Shown: positions 27,193-34,975, numbered from the stretch's first letter. The stretch: 53,650 nucleotides of DNA from Hyphomicrobiales bacterium (GCA_900472295.1 UCIA01000011.1:12864-66513); one strand, 5' to 3'. Notes: generated by a model from the letters alone, not told the origin. Made by a program: numbers and translations.

Positions 27193-27801
27193 CTAGTGCC
27201 AGTTTTCCAAGACGTCCTGCATGGCAACGGCCTCGACCTGCTCGCTAAAACGCGATCGGTAGAGTTCCATCAGCGCATTATGGGTCTGGTCGGCCGAGCT
27301 GCAGACGGCATCAGTCACCACGATCGCGCGGAAGCCTCGATCAATCGCGCCCAGCAGTGTGGCGAGCACACACACGTCCGTCTCCGCGCCCGTGATGACG
27401 AGCGTGTCGACATTCCGCCCCGCCAGCACCGCGTCCAGGCGCCCTTCCGTCCATGGTGAATAGACCCGCTTGTCGAGCACCGTCGCGGGCGGCACGAAAC
27501 GCGCCAGCTGCGGCATGATATCCACGAGCCTGCGATCGATATTGGCAAGGGTGACGTCCGCCCAGCGTCGATAATAATGCGCCCACATGCCGGTTCCATC
27601 GCCGGGTTTCTCGGCAGGGATGAAGCGGGTAAACACGGTTTGATGGGGGTGTTTGCTGGCAAGCTCTTCAATCGCCGGGAGCACCCTTTCCGCCCAAGGT
27701 ACTGCCCAAGGCCCTTCGGGCGCGAACAGCCGTTGCATGTCGACGCACAGATGAAGGCAGGTTTCTCCCAGAGGGCCACGAACCAGGCCGCGCGCCGCCA
27801 T
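27193..27801 (-). CDS. Isochorismatase-family cysteine hydrolase
   Basis: A 202-residue hydrolase. The catalytic triad is visible: Asp in HLCVDMQRLF near residue 21, Lys in VLDKRVYSPW near residue 111, and Cys in GAETDVCVLATLLGAIDRG near residue 144. Such enzymes hydrolyse isochorismate, nicotinamide, N-carbamoyl compounds or ureidoacrylate; the substrate cannot be told. The ATG at 27801 follows GGGAG. It lies 34 bases after the DUF6894-like gene, in the same minus-strand run. Confidence 0.82.
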   Translation of the reverse strand: MAARGLVRGPLGETCLHLCVDMQRLFAPEGPWAVPWAERVLPAIEELASKHPHQTVFTRFIPAEKPGDGTGMWAHYYRRWADVTLANIDRRLVDIMPQLARFVPPATVLDKRVYSPWTEGRLDAVLAGRNVDTLVITGAETDVCVLATLLGAIDRGFRAIVVTDAVCSSADQTHNALMELYRSRFSEQVEAVAMQDVLENWH

Positions 27802-27835
27802 CTTCAACTCCCGACTACATGGATCCCCACCGCTT

Positions 27836-28357
27836 TCAAAACGCGGCGACCTCGGCTTGGCGCGCTGCTTCGGCCTCGGAAACGTCGATCGAGCAGAGCA
27901 GGCCGCCATTCTGGTCCAGCACCCGCACCAGCCAGCCGGACAGATCGTCGGTGCCCGGTTGCAGGTCCGCCAGCACGTCGACGGCACAGCGGATGGCTTC
28001 CTGGCGGGCCGCTTCGAAGCTCGGCATCGTCGAGGCGGGAACCTGGCGAACGCCGTCGCCATCGCGATACTCAAAAATGTAGGTCGCGCCGCTCTCGTCG
28101 TTGACAGCGGTCACCGCGACTTCGTCGAAATTGCCGCTGCTCTCAGCCTCGTAGTTGTTGGCCGCCAAACCGAAGGTGGCAGTCTGCACGAGCACCGCTC
28201 TCGCCCGCTCGATGGTGGCCCCCTCATTCTCTGCTGCTTGAGCCGTTACCATATCGACGCTGACACATTCGCCGCCTTCACCGCAAAACACCACGCGCCG
28301 AACGGGTTGGCCGCCGCGCCCGATCGTGTCGTCGACCTCGGTCCGGATGATTTGCAT
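27836..28357 (-). CDS. DUF6894-like protein
   Basis: A 173-residue protein. The C-terminal half (PSFEAARQEAIRCAVDVLADL, then DLSGWLVRVLDQNGGLLCSIDVSEAE) fits the small rhizobial DUF6894 pattern, D-x-x-G-W-x-V-R-V-x-D. The N-terminal half (MQIIRTEVDDTIGRGGQPVRRVVFCGEGGE) carries two Cys and is unassigned. The ATG at 28357 has only a weak ribosome-binding site. It probably reads through from upstream, or uses a promoter I did not find. Confidence 0.62.
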   Translation of the reverse strand: MQIIRTEVDDTIGRGGQPVRRVVFCGEGGECVSVDMVTAQAAENEGATIERARAVLVQTATFGLAANNYEAESSGNFDEVAVTAVNDESGATYIFEYRDGDGVRQVPASTMPSFEAARQEAIRCAVDVLADLQPGTDDLSGWLVRVLDQNGGLLCSIDVSEAEAARQAEVAAF

Positions 28358-28390
28358 GGAAGAATTCCGATCGTTGGTTGGAGGCGCGAA

Positions 28391-28418
28391 GAGCCCCGAT
28401 GCGCGAGCATCGAGGCTC
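28391..28418 (-). terminator. Hairpin downstream of the DUF892 gene
   Basis: GAGCC-C-CGATGC and GCATCG-A-GGCTC pair around a GCGA loop, with one internal mismatch (11 pairs). It lies between the DUF892 stop (28457) and the DUF6894-like start (28357). No T tract follows, so it may be a partial terminator. Confidence 0.6.
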
Positions 28419-28456
28419 CAGGGCACGTGCCGTGAAGTGCCGATAGGCGCTGCTGC

Positions 28457-28963
28457 TTACGCTGCTTCCGCGGCGATGTTGACCGCGGACTCCGCGAGTT
28501 GGCTCAGCGCCGCATCGGTCTCCTTTTCCTCGCTGAGCGTCAGCTCCAGCAGGTTGACCGCATCGTTGTAGCCAAGTTCCGCAGCCCAGGTGCGCAAGGT
28601 GCCGTAGCGCGAGATTTCGTAATGCTCGACGGCCTGTGCGGCGGCAAGCAGGCCGGCGTCGAGCGCTGCCGCGCCCTTGTACTCTTCCATGATCTCTGCG
28701 CCTTCCTCGGTGATGCCCATGATCGCCGCGCAGGTCTTGCCGACAGGTTTCTTGCCGATGACGGCGAACACTTTCTCCAGCCTGGCAACATGCTCTTCGG
28801 TCTGGCCGCGGTGCTTTTCGAAAGCCGCCTTCAACTCACGGCTCTGCGCTGCCTTGGCCATTTTGGGCAGTGTCGCCAGAATCTTCTTCTCGGCGAAGTA
28901 GATGTCTTTCAACGTGTCGTGAAAGAGGTCGCTCAGGCCTTTGGATGCTTTAGTCGGTGCCAT
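28457..28963 (-). CDS. DUF892 ferritin-like stress protein (YciE/YciF type)
   Basis: A 168-residue, all-helical protein. GLSDLFHDTLKDIYFAEKKILATLPKMAKAAQ at the N-terminus, HRGQTEEHVARLEKVFAVIG, and AVEHYEISRYGTLRTWAAELG carry the Glu and His residues expected for a di-metal ferritin-like site. Family members are induced by stress and form dimers; the enzymatic role is unsettled. The ATG at 28963 has AAGGAAC just ahead, and an EcfG-type promoter lies 50 bases farther. Confidence 0.88.
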   Translation of the reverse strand: MAPTKASKGLSDLFHDTLKDIYFAEKKILATLPKMAKAAQSRELKAAFEKHRGQTEEHVARLEKVFAVIGKKPVGKTCAAIMGITEEGAEIMEEYKGAAALDAGLLAAAQAVEHYEISRYGTLRTWAAELGYNDAVNLLELTLSEEKETDAALSQLAESAVNIAAEAA

Positions 28964-29013
28964 TATTTTCGTTCCTTGTTGATGGGTTACTTGTCGATAA
29001 GGGTACTTGGCTC

Positions 29014-29038
29014 AACTCGCCCGCCTGACACAGGTTCC
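29014..29038 (-). promoter_or_regulatory. EcfG-type promoter, DUF892 gene
   Basis: Minus-strand GGAAC followed after 17 bases by GTTGAG. The element ends 50 bases before the DUF892 ATG at 28963. Confidence 0.7.
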
Positions 29039-29097
29039 TGCCGTCGGCGAAGAAAGGCCGGGCCCGTAGTCGCTCCTGGAAAAGTCCCTGTCGAAGT

Positions 29098-29307
29098 TCA
29101 GCGATCGGCACGTTCAAGGCTGCGCGCAACCTCGGTCTGGGCGACCTGCAGCAGCGTGTCTATTTCGAACATCGCCACGGCCTGCCCGCCATCGCGAATA
29201 GCTAGGCGCGCATGGTGGAGCAGGTCGGACACCGTCCGCAGCGTGTCGGTCTGGCTCGACGGGTTGGGCTGGCTCGATGGATTGGACTGGCTCGATGGGT
29301 TGGGCAA
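29098..29307 (-). CDS. Small protein with NPSSQ repeats
   Basis: A 69-residue protein with a likely TTG start at 29307. The start is chosen because GGGAGG lies eight bases upstream, and because a GGAAC-N17-GTT promoter (29332-29356) falls inside the longer frame that begins at 29379. The N-terminus has three tandem NPSSQ units; the remainder (LRTVSDLLHHARLAIRDGGQAVAMFEIDTLLQVAQTEVARSL) is helical. The DNA of the repeats is near-identical (TTGGGCTGGCTCGATGGA-like units), so the count may vary between strains. Function is unknown. Confidence 0.6.
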   Translation of the reverse strand: MPNPSSQSNPSSQPNPSSQTDTLRTVSDLLHHARLAIRDGGQAVAMFEIDTLLQVAQTEVARSLERADR

Positions 29308-29331
29308 ATGCGTGTCCTCCCTTGAGAAGAC

Positions 29332-29356
29332 AACCGTTTGATCGGGAGACCGTTCC
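29332..29356 (-). promoter_or_regulatory. EcfG-type promoter, NPSSQ gene
   Basis: Minus-strand GGAAC, 17 bases, GTT. It ends 24 bases before the proposed TTG start at 29307, and so argues against the longer reading frame. Confidence 0.65.
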
Positions 29357-29502
29357 CAAGGATTCATGCGCGGGTTCACCGGTTTCGACTTGTCGCGCCT
29401 GCAAGCGGCTGTCGTGCTTTTGGATCAAGCCGGGTTTTCGGATTTCGCCGGGAACCGAAGATCGTCTGCCGAATTAAATCGCGTCTGCTTCGGGAGGCTT
29501 TC

Positions 29503-29757
29503 ATGCACGACCAACGTTTCGACGAGCCGGTGCGGGTCGCGCTCGGCAGATCCAGGAAAACGATCTACAAGGTGGAGCGTGTCGCCCAGGCCGCGGACAT
29601 CCTTTTGAACCGCTGGCCGGCAAAGACGGGTCGATACCATGTCGCCGCTCGCAAAGCGTGCCTTGGCGTTCTCGATGGCGTGAAAGAGATCCGTTACGCT
29701 CGGGCAGCCTTCATCAATGCGGCGATCGAGGCGGACATTCTGGTCGACCCGCAATAG
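29503..29757 (+). CDS. DUF982-family protein
   Basis: An 84-residue member of the same family as 24850-25140: RKTIYKVERVAQAADILLNRWPAKTGRYHVAARKACLGVLDG then RYARAAFINAAIEADILVD. The ATG at 29503 has GGGAGG upstream; a longer frame from 29338 overlaps the opposite gene's promoter and is not favoured. Function is unknown. Confidence 0.75.
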   Translation: MHDQRFDEPVRVALGRSRKTIYKVERVAQAADILLNRWPAKTGRYHVAARKACLGVLDGVKEIRYARAAFINAAIEADILVDPQ

Positions 29758-29829
29758 TCCGGGGCGGAAGGGGCCACTGCGCTGCATCCTAGCTGCTTAG
29801 CGCCGGCGCGCTTCGGCGACACGATGCTG

Positions 29830-30006
29830 TCAGCTCTCGGCTGTCCGCGGACCGAGGCCGGCCATGTCGGCCAGGCGAATGGCGGTGAGGGTCGCGAGTT
29901 CGCTGGACACGGGCATATCGATGTCGGTCTCGATGTCGGGATCGCGCCTCGGAAGGCCGATTGCATCGCGGGTCTGGCCGATCATCATTCGAATGGTGCT
30001 TAGCAC
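29830..30006 (-). CDS. Short hypothetical protein, GTG start
   Basis: A 58-residue frame on the minus strand. AAGGA lies seven bases before a GTG at 30006. The product reads MLSTIRMMIGQTRDAIGLPR at the start, then an acidic middle (RRDPDIETDIDMPVSS) and a helix ELATLTAIRLADMAG. It is polar, without a signal peptide or membrane helix. It lies in the stress cluster in a stretch otherwise without a gene. Coding status is supported only by the start site and a plausible amino-acid pattern. Confidence 0.45.
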   Translation of the reverse strand: MLSTIRMMIGQTRDAIGLPRRDPDIETDIDMPVSSELATLTAIRLADMAGLGPRTAES

Positions 30007-30141
30007 GTGCGGTTCCTTCTCGCTTGCTTCTGAATCCTACAACACGGCAGATTCATTGTGGTTCCGCAGGCTTGCGAAGAAGCTGGACGGCGAGCCGAAG
30101 CAGGACGGGAAGGCCGCACGCAGCGGTACGGAAGAGTGTTC

Positions 30142-30167
30142 GGAACCATCCTTGTCCATTGGCCGTT
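30142..30167 (+). promoter_or_regulatory. EcfG-type promoter, DUF883 gene
   Basis: GGAAC at 30142-30146, then 18 bases to GTT (17 to cGTT), the full consensus. It ends 28 bases before the DUF883 ATG at 30196. Confidence 0.7.
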
Positions 30168-30195
30168 CCCCCGTACCTCAATGAAAGGAACAGAC

Positions 30196-30534
30196 ATGGC
30201 CGACAATGACACCCCGAAGATTTCCGCCCGCGAGGCACAGGAAGCCCTGGAGAAGCAGGTCGCATCCCTGAAGCGCGAGATCAGCAAGATCAACAGGACG
30301 CTCGCCGACCGCGCCGAAGATGCCGTCGACGAAGTCGGCGGTTGGTATGACAGCGCGACCGAGCGTGCGTCACGGGCAGCCCAGCAGTTGAAATCGCAGG
30401 CACAGACGGTGTCCGAAACCGTCCAGCAAAACCCAGGCACCATCAGCAGCGCTTTTGTGCTTGGCGGCATCGCCGGGCTGTTGATCGGAATGCTGCTTGG
30501 GCAGACCCAGGAACGCGACCGCCGCTGGTTCTAG
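30196..30534 (+). CDS. DUF883 (ElaB/YqjD-like) membrane-anchored protein
   Basis: A 112-residue protein. The N-terminal 75 residues are charged and helical (EAQEALEKQVASLKREISKINRTL, RAEDAVDEVGGWYDSATERASRAAQQL). A C-terminal hydrophobic helix (SSAFVLGGIAGLLIGMLLG) with the basic tail RDRRWF anchors it in the inner membrane. ElaB/YqjD relatives bind ribosomes in stationary-phase cells. The ATG at 30196 follows AAAGGAAC. The EcfG-type promoter just ahead places it in the stress regulon. Confidence 0.82.
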   Translation: MADNDTPKISAREAQEALEKQVASLKREISKINRTLADRAEDAVDEVGGWYDSATERASRAAQQLKSQAQTVSETVQQNPGTISSAFVLGGIAGLLIGMLLGQTQERDRRWF

Positions 30535-30628
30535 CCCAGGGCATCTATGCAACGGCCGGTGTCCTGGCGGAGCCCGGCCGTTTTCTTTTGCCGGCCGGCC
30601 TGGCCGAGACTGGCTGAAAAAAGGTTTT

Positions 30629-30653
30629 GGAACGTCGCAACGCCCCACGAGTT
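30629..30653 (+). promoter_or_regulatory. EcfG-type promoter, PNPOx gene
   Basis: GGAAC, 17 bases, GTTGTCC; ends 36 bases before the ATG at 30690. It lies inside a longer in-frame start at 30627, so the shorter start is preferred. Confidence 0.7.
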
Positions 30654-30689
30654 GTCCCTTCAACCGTGACAACCCTTGGAGCATACGAC

Positions 30690-31199
30690 ATGGCGAAACA
30701 TCGAGAGCAGAAATCAGACCTGACACCGGTGGAGGCGACAGACCGCATCTGGGAGCTCGCCAAGGACATCGACATCTGCATGTTCGTGACCTGGGATGGC
30801 GAATACAATCGCGCCCGGCCGTTGTCGGCGCGCGTCGAGCGCGACGAGAACGCCATTTATTTCCTCGTCAATGACGACAGCGCCAAGAGCAAGCAGTTGT
30901 CACAATACCCCAAGGTGACATTGGCCTGGAGCGACAGCAGTCACTACAAATACGTCACCATCTCCGGCCCGGCCACAGTTACGAATGACAGGGAAAAGAT
31001 CGCGGATCTCTGGGAGAAGACCGACGCTGCCTGGTGGGACAATGCCGACGATCCCGAAATCCGCCTGATCACGGTCAGGCCCGACGAGGGCGAATTGTGG
31101 GACAGCCCGGGGTTGATCGTCGCCACCGCCAAGATGGTGGTCGCCGCCGTCACCGGCGCCAAGCCGGACATCGGAGACAACGTAAAGGTCGATCTCTGA
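30690..31199 (+). CDS. General-stress pyridoxamine-phosphate-oxidase-like protein
   Basis: A 169-residue protein of the split-barrel flavin-binding family (general stress protein 26 group). ICMFVTWDGEYNRARPLSARVERDENAIYFLVNDDSAKSKQL is the FMN-binding barrel core, and WWDNADDPEIRLITVRPDEGELWDSP the second half. These proteins bind FMN or FAD; substrate is unknown. The ATG at 30690 follows GGAG, and an EcfG-type promoter lies upstream. Confidence 0.85.
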   Translation: MAKHREQKSDLTPVEATDRIWELAKDIDICMFVTWDGEYNRARPLSARVERDENAIYFLVNDDSAKSKQLSQYPKVTLAWSDSSHYKYVTISGPATVTNDREKIADLWEKTDAAWWDNADDPEIRLITVRPDEGELWDSPGLIVATAKMVVAAVTGAKPDIGDNVKVDL

Positions 31200-31274
31200 C
31201 AGTGGTCGGCGCGTGCCGGCGCCTGCATGTTATTGGCAGGACCGGCCGCGCCCTCTAACTTGCTCTTGACAGCA

Positions 31275-31290
31275 GTCCTACTAGTAGGTA
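31275..31290. promoter_or_regulatory. TetR operator candidate upstream of tetR-type gene
   Basis: CCTACTAGTAGG (31277-31288) is a perfect 12-base palindrome, extended to TAGTAGGTA on the right. It lies 12 bases before the TetR start. A variant copy precedes the membrane-protein gene downstream (31943-31958). Confidence 0.7.
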
Positions 31291-31300
31291 GGTAACCTTC

Positions 31301-31888
31301 ATGAGCAATCTTTTGATGACTTCCGACCAGATCCTGGCGTCCGCGCGAACCTTCATTGTGGCCGGCGGCTACAACGGATTCAGCTATGCCGATATCGCCG
31401 GCGAGGTGGGGATCCGCAAGGCGAGCATCCACCATCACTTCCCCAGCAAGGTCGACCTTGTCCGTACGCTTGTGGCGCAGCATCGCGAGCGTACCGAGGC
31501 CGGCATGGCGGATCTGGAAAGCAAACTCCCCGACCCGCTCGCACAGCTTCGAGCCTATGCCGGCCACTGGGCAAAATGCATCGAAGACGCGAGCATGCCG
31601 TTTTGCGTCTGCGCGCTGCTTGCCAGCGAACTCCCGGCGCTGCCGCCTGAGGTCGCCGTCGAGGTGCGGGCTTACTTCAGGTTTCTGTCGTCATGGCTGA
31701 CCAAGGTCATGCAGCGGGGCGCTGAACAGGGGATATTCAAGTTCGCCGGCTCTGCCGAGCTGGAGGCCGAGACCTTCATGGCGACCATCCATGGCGCGAT
31801 GCTGTCGGCGCGCGCCTATGGCAACCCTGCCATCTTTGACGCCATCCTCACGCCGACCGTGCAGCGTCTGTCGGCGAAGGTTCACTAA
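31301..31888 (+). CDS. TetR-family repressor
   Basis: A 195-residue repressor. The helix-turn-helix lies at residues about 11-55 (ILASARTFIVAGGYNGFSYADIAGEVGIRKASIHHHFPSKVDLV). The C-terminal domain has MPFCVCALLASELPALPPEV, with two Cys close together that might sense oxidation or electrophiles, and FMATIHGAMLSARAYG as the final helix. It precedes a membrane protein with the same operator, so it probably represses itself and that gene. Confidence 0.88.
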   Translation: MSNLLMTSDQILASARTFIVAGGYNGFSYADIAGEVGIRKASIHHHFPSKVDLVRTLVAQHRERTEAGMADLESKLPDPLAQLRAYAGHWAKCIEDASMPFCVCALLASELPALPPEVAVEVRAYFRFLSSWLTKVMQRGAEQGIFKFAGSAELEAETFMATIHGAMLSARAYGNPAIFDAILTPTVQRLSAKVH

Positions 31889-31942
31889 CAAGGATTTCCA
31901 CGAGATGCTCCCAGAGACTTCTCGCAACGCGCCCACAATGCC

Positions 31943-31958
31943 TACCTTCTAGTAGGTA
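31943..31958. promoter_or_regulatory. TetR operator candidate upstream of the membrane-protein gene
   Basis: TACCTTCTAGTAGGTA is a near-palindrome (7 of 8 pairs) sharing CTAGTAGGTA with the site before the TetR gene. It lies 31 bases before the ATG at 31990. Confidence 0.65.
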
Positions 31959-31989
31959 AGCAAACATCAAGCACAACGGAGAAAACAAA

Positions 31990-32577
31990 ATGCTTGCCAA
32001 GACCAGTGAAACCAACATCGTCCACTCCTCGAACAGCTGGCTCAAGAGCTACTATTTCACCCGCTTTGCCGTGTCGGCCGCCTGGGTCTTGGCGGCTTTC
32101 ACCATCGCCAGGGCCATGCCGGCCGTGGCAGCCATCATGCTGGTCGCCTATCCCGCCTGGGATGCGCTGGCCAACTTCGTCGACGCCCGGCGCACCGGCG
32201 GCCTGAACCGCAACAAGACGCAACTGCTCAACTTCGTCATCAGCGTCATCACCACCGTGGCAGTCGCCATCGCTCTTGGCAAAAGCATGAATGCTGTCCT
32301 CGCTGTGTTCGGCGTCTGGGCCGTACTGTCCGGCCTCTTTCAGCTCGCCACCGCGATCCGGCGCTGGAAGTCCGGCGCGCAATGGGCCATGGTGCTGAGC
32401 GGCGCCCAGTCGGCCCTGGCCGGCATTTTCTTCGTCAAGATGGCGGGCAGCGTGGCAACTGTCGGCATCACCGATATCGCGCCCTACGCCGCGTTTGGCG
32501 CGTTCTACTTTCTGGTCTCGGCGGTCTGGCTGACGGTGAGCGATGCACGGCGCAAGTCGGTACGGGTGGCTGGGTGA
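31990..32577 (+). CDS. DUF308-like membrane protein
   Basis: A 195-residue protein with about six hydrophobic segments (FAVSAAWVLAAFTIARAMPAVAAIMLVAYPAW at residues 26-57, LNFVISVITTVAVAIAL, AVLAVFGVWAVLSGLFQLATA and others). The layout resembles the HdeD/DUF308 group that commonly follows TetR regulators in rhizobia. The ATG at 31990 has GGAG upstream. It is probably released by the TetR protein in response to a small molecule; no enzymatic motif is seen. Confidence 0.65.
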   Translation: MLAKTSETNIVHSSNSWLKSYYFTRFAVSAAWVLAAFTIARAMPAVAAIMLVAYPAWDALANFVDARRTGGLNRNKTQLLNFVISVITTVAVAIALGKSMNAVLAVFGVWAVLSGLFQLATAIRRWKSGAQWAMVLSGAQSALAGIFFVKMAGSVATVGITDIAPYAAFGAFYFLVSAVWLTVSDARRKSVRVAG

Positions 32578-32654
32578 GGGCGGCGGTGGCGGGAGATCGC
32601 GACATGGCCGTAGCGACGCCTGGTTCGCAATGCCTCGCTTGATCTGTTCGTCAA

Positions 32655-32756
32655 TCAGGCATTATATCAAATACCTCTAATATTAATGCCGAGCTCCCCG
32701 TCAGGCATTTCCGCAACACCTCTACTTTTTCTTTCTTTGCGCATTGCTCGTCAGGC
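32655..32756. promoter_or_regulatory. Direct repeats upstream of the secretion genes
   Basis: TCAGGCAT or TCAGGCGT occurs at 32655, 32701 and 32751, spaced 46 and 50 bases. The first two are parts of a longer imperfect repeat: TCAGGCATT, then CAA and ACCTCTA in register. The gap lies before the type I secretion operon and is AT-rich, so this may be an operator array for an unknown regulator. Confidence 0.45.
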
Positions 32757-32794
32757 GTGTAGAGGCGGATAAGGGAAATTCGGACAACTGAGTA

Positions 32795-34972
32795 TTGTTC
32801 GTTGGGGGGTATGTGGGAGCGGCTACACCGATAGTCGTCGGGCTGGATAGCGGCGTCATTTGCTTGACGCTGATGACGCAGTATTTGCGCCAGCCCGCCG
32901 ATCCCGACGCCATTCGCCACGACCTTGGTCTTGGCGAACGGGTCGCCGACCGCGTCGACATCGTGCGAGCGGCAAAGCGTTTGAAGCTCAAGGCCAGGAT
33001 CGCCCGGCCGTCGCCCAAGCGGCTGGACCGGCTGCCACTGCCGGCGATCATCGAAAAGACCGACGGCAGCTTCGCGCTGCTGGCGGCACTTTCGCCGGGC
33101 AAGGTGCTGCTGCAGGATCCGCAGACCGGGGCGCCGCAGGAGCTTGCACGGGCTGACTTCGAGGCGCTGTGGAGCGGTTTCGTCGTCCTCGTAACCAGCC
33201 GCGCCTTCGCGCAGGGCTTTTCGCGCCGCTTCGATTTCTCCTGGTTCATTCCCGAGATTATCCGCTACCGCTGGATCTTCGCCGAGGTGCTGCTCGCCTC
33301 GTTCTTCGTGCAACTGCTTGGCCTGATCTCGCCCATCTTCTTCCAGCTGGTGATCGACAAGGTGCTGGTCCACAACGGCCTGACCACGCTCGAAGTGCTG
33401 GTCATCGGCCTCTCGGCGGTGTCGATGTTCGAGGTGCTGCTTACCGGCCTGCGCACCTACACCACCATCCACACCACCAGCCGCATCGACGTGGCGCTCG
33501 GCGCCAAGCTGTTCCACCATCTGCTTGGCTTGCCGATCGCCTATTTCGAGGCCAGGCAGACCGGCCAGACCGTGGCGCGCGTCCATGAGCTGGAAAACAT
33601 CCGCGCCTTCCTCACCGGTTCGGCGCTGACCGTTTTGCTCGACGTGCTGTTCCTGTTCGTCTTCCTGGCGGTGATGTACCTCTACAGCCCGTGGCTAACC
33701 CTGATCGTCATCTGTTCGATCCCAGCCTATGTCATATTGTCGATGGCGGTGACGCCGGAGTTTCGCCGGCGCATCGAGGAAAAGTTCAACCGCGGCGCCG
33801 AGAACCAGACGTTTCTGGTCGAATCCATCGTCGGCGTCGAAACGCTGAAGGCGATGGCGGTCGAGCCGCAGATGCAGCGCCGCTGGGAGGATCAGCTGGC
33901 CGGCTATGTCGGTGCCGGCTTCCGCACCGCCAGGCTCGCCAATTTCGCCTCCAACACCGCCCAGCTGATCTCCAAGGCGGTGATCGTCGCCACCATGTGG
34001 TTCGGCGCCAAAGCCGTTGTGTCGGGTGATATGACCGTCGGCCAGCTGGTTGCCTTCAACATCATGGCGGGGCGTGTTTCCGGCCCGGTGCTGCGGCTGG
34101 CGCAGCTGTGGCAGGATTTGCAGCAGGTGCGCATTTCCGTCGACCGGCTCGGCGACATCCTCAACGCGCCGGTCGAGATCTCCGGCGGGGGCGGGCAGGG
34201 CTCGCTGCGCAAGATATCGGGCCATGCCGCCTTCGATCACGTCACGTTTCGCTATCGGCCGGGCGAGCGCGAGATCCTCAGCGACGTCTCGTTCCAGACC
34301 ACGCCCGGCGAGATCATCGGCATTGTCGGCCCCTCCGGCTCGGGCAAAAGCACGGTGGCCAAGCTGCTGCAGCGGCTGCATGTGCCGGAGCGCGGCCGCG
34401 TGCTGATCGACGGCGTCGACCTGGCGCTGATCGATCCGCGCAGTCTGCGCCGCCAGATCGGCGTCGTGCTGCAGGAAAACATCCTCTTCCGCCGCACCGT
34501 GCGCGAAAACATCGCGCTGGCCGACCCGGCGCTGCCGCTGGAGCGGGTCATCGAGGCGGCAAAGCTGTCGGGCGCTCACGACTTCATCCTGCAGCTCAAA
34601 TCCGGCTACGACACGGTGCTGGAGGAGCGCGGCTCCAACCTGTCCGGCGGCCAGCGCCAGCGCATCGCCATTGCGCGCGCGCTGGTCACCAATCCGCGCA
34701 TCCTTTTGTTCGACGAGGCGACCAGCGCGCTCGACTACGAGTCCGAATATGTCATCCAGCAGAACATGCGGCTGATGGCCAAGGGCCGCACCGTGTTCAT
34801 CATCGCCCACCGGCTGGCAGCCCTTCGCGACGCCACCCGCATCATCACCATCGAAGCCGGCCGTATCACCGAACAGGGCACGCATGACGAGCTGTTGCTG
34901 CTCAACGGCCGCTATGCCCAGCTCTACCGGTTGCAGGCCCAGCAGCGCCCGGCAACCGAGGCGGCGGAGTAG
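32795..34972 (+). CDS. Type I secretion permease/ATPase (HlyB-like)
   Basis: A protein of about 725 residues that energises export of RTX proteins. Residues 15-140 resemble a C39-peptidase-like domain, but the catalytic Cys position reads DSGVIC (Ser) and the His position is Phe (GSFALL), so it is a non-cleaving, substrate-docking domain as in HlyB. Membrane helices follow at about 150-440. The ATPase has Walker A GPSGSGKST near residue 511, signature NLSGGQRQRIA and Walker B ILLFDEATSAL. The start is unsettled: TTG at 32795 or GTG at 32813 with a G-rich site ahead. It lies three bases before the HlyD-like gene, and its likely substrate is the giant RTX protein downstream. Confidence 0.92.
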   Translation: MFVGGYVGAATPIVVGLDSGVICLTLMTQYLRQPADPDAIRHDLGLGERVADRVDIVRAAKRLKLKARIARPSPKRLDRLPLPAIIEKTDGSFALLAALSPGKVLLQDPQTGAPQELARADFEALWSGFVVLVTSRAFAQGFSRRFDFSWFIPEIIRYRWIFAEVLLASFFVQLLGLISPIFFQLVIDKVLVHNGLTTLEVLVIGLSAVSMFEVLLTGLRTYTTIHTTSRIDVALGAKLFHHLLGLPIAYFEARQTGQTVARVHELENIRAFLTGSALTVLLDVLFLFVFLAVMYLYSPWLTLIVICSIPAYVILSMAVTPEFRRRIEEKFNRGAENQTFLVESIVGVETLKAMAVEPQMQRRWEDQLAGYVGAGFRTARLANFASNTAQLISKAVIVATMWFGAKAVVSGDMTVGQLVAFNIMAGRVSGPVLRLAQLWQDLQQVRISVDRLGDILNAPVEISGGGGQGSLRKISGHAAFDHVTFRYRPGEREILSDVSFQTTPGEIIGIVGPSGSGKSTVAKLLQRLHVPERGRVLIDGVDLALIDPRSLRRQIGVVLQENILFRRTVRENIALADPALPLERVIEAAKLSGAHDFILQLKSGYDTVLEERGSNLSGGQRQRIAIARALVTNPRILLFDEATSALDYESEYVIQQNMRLMAKGRTVFIIAHRLAALRDATRIITIEAGRITEQGTHDELLLLNGRYAQLYRLQAQQRPATEAAE

Positions 34973-34975
34973 GCG

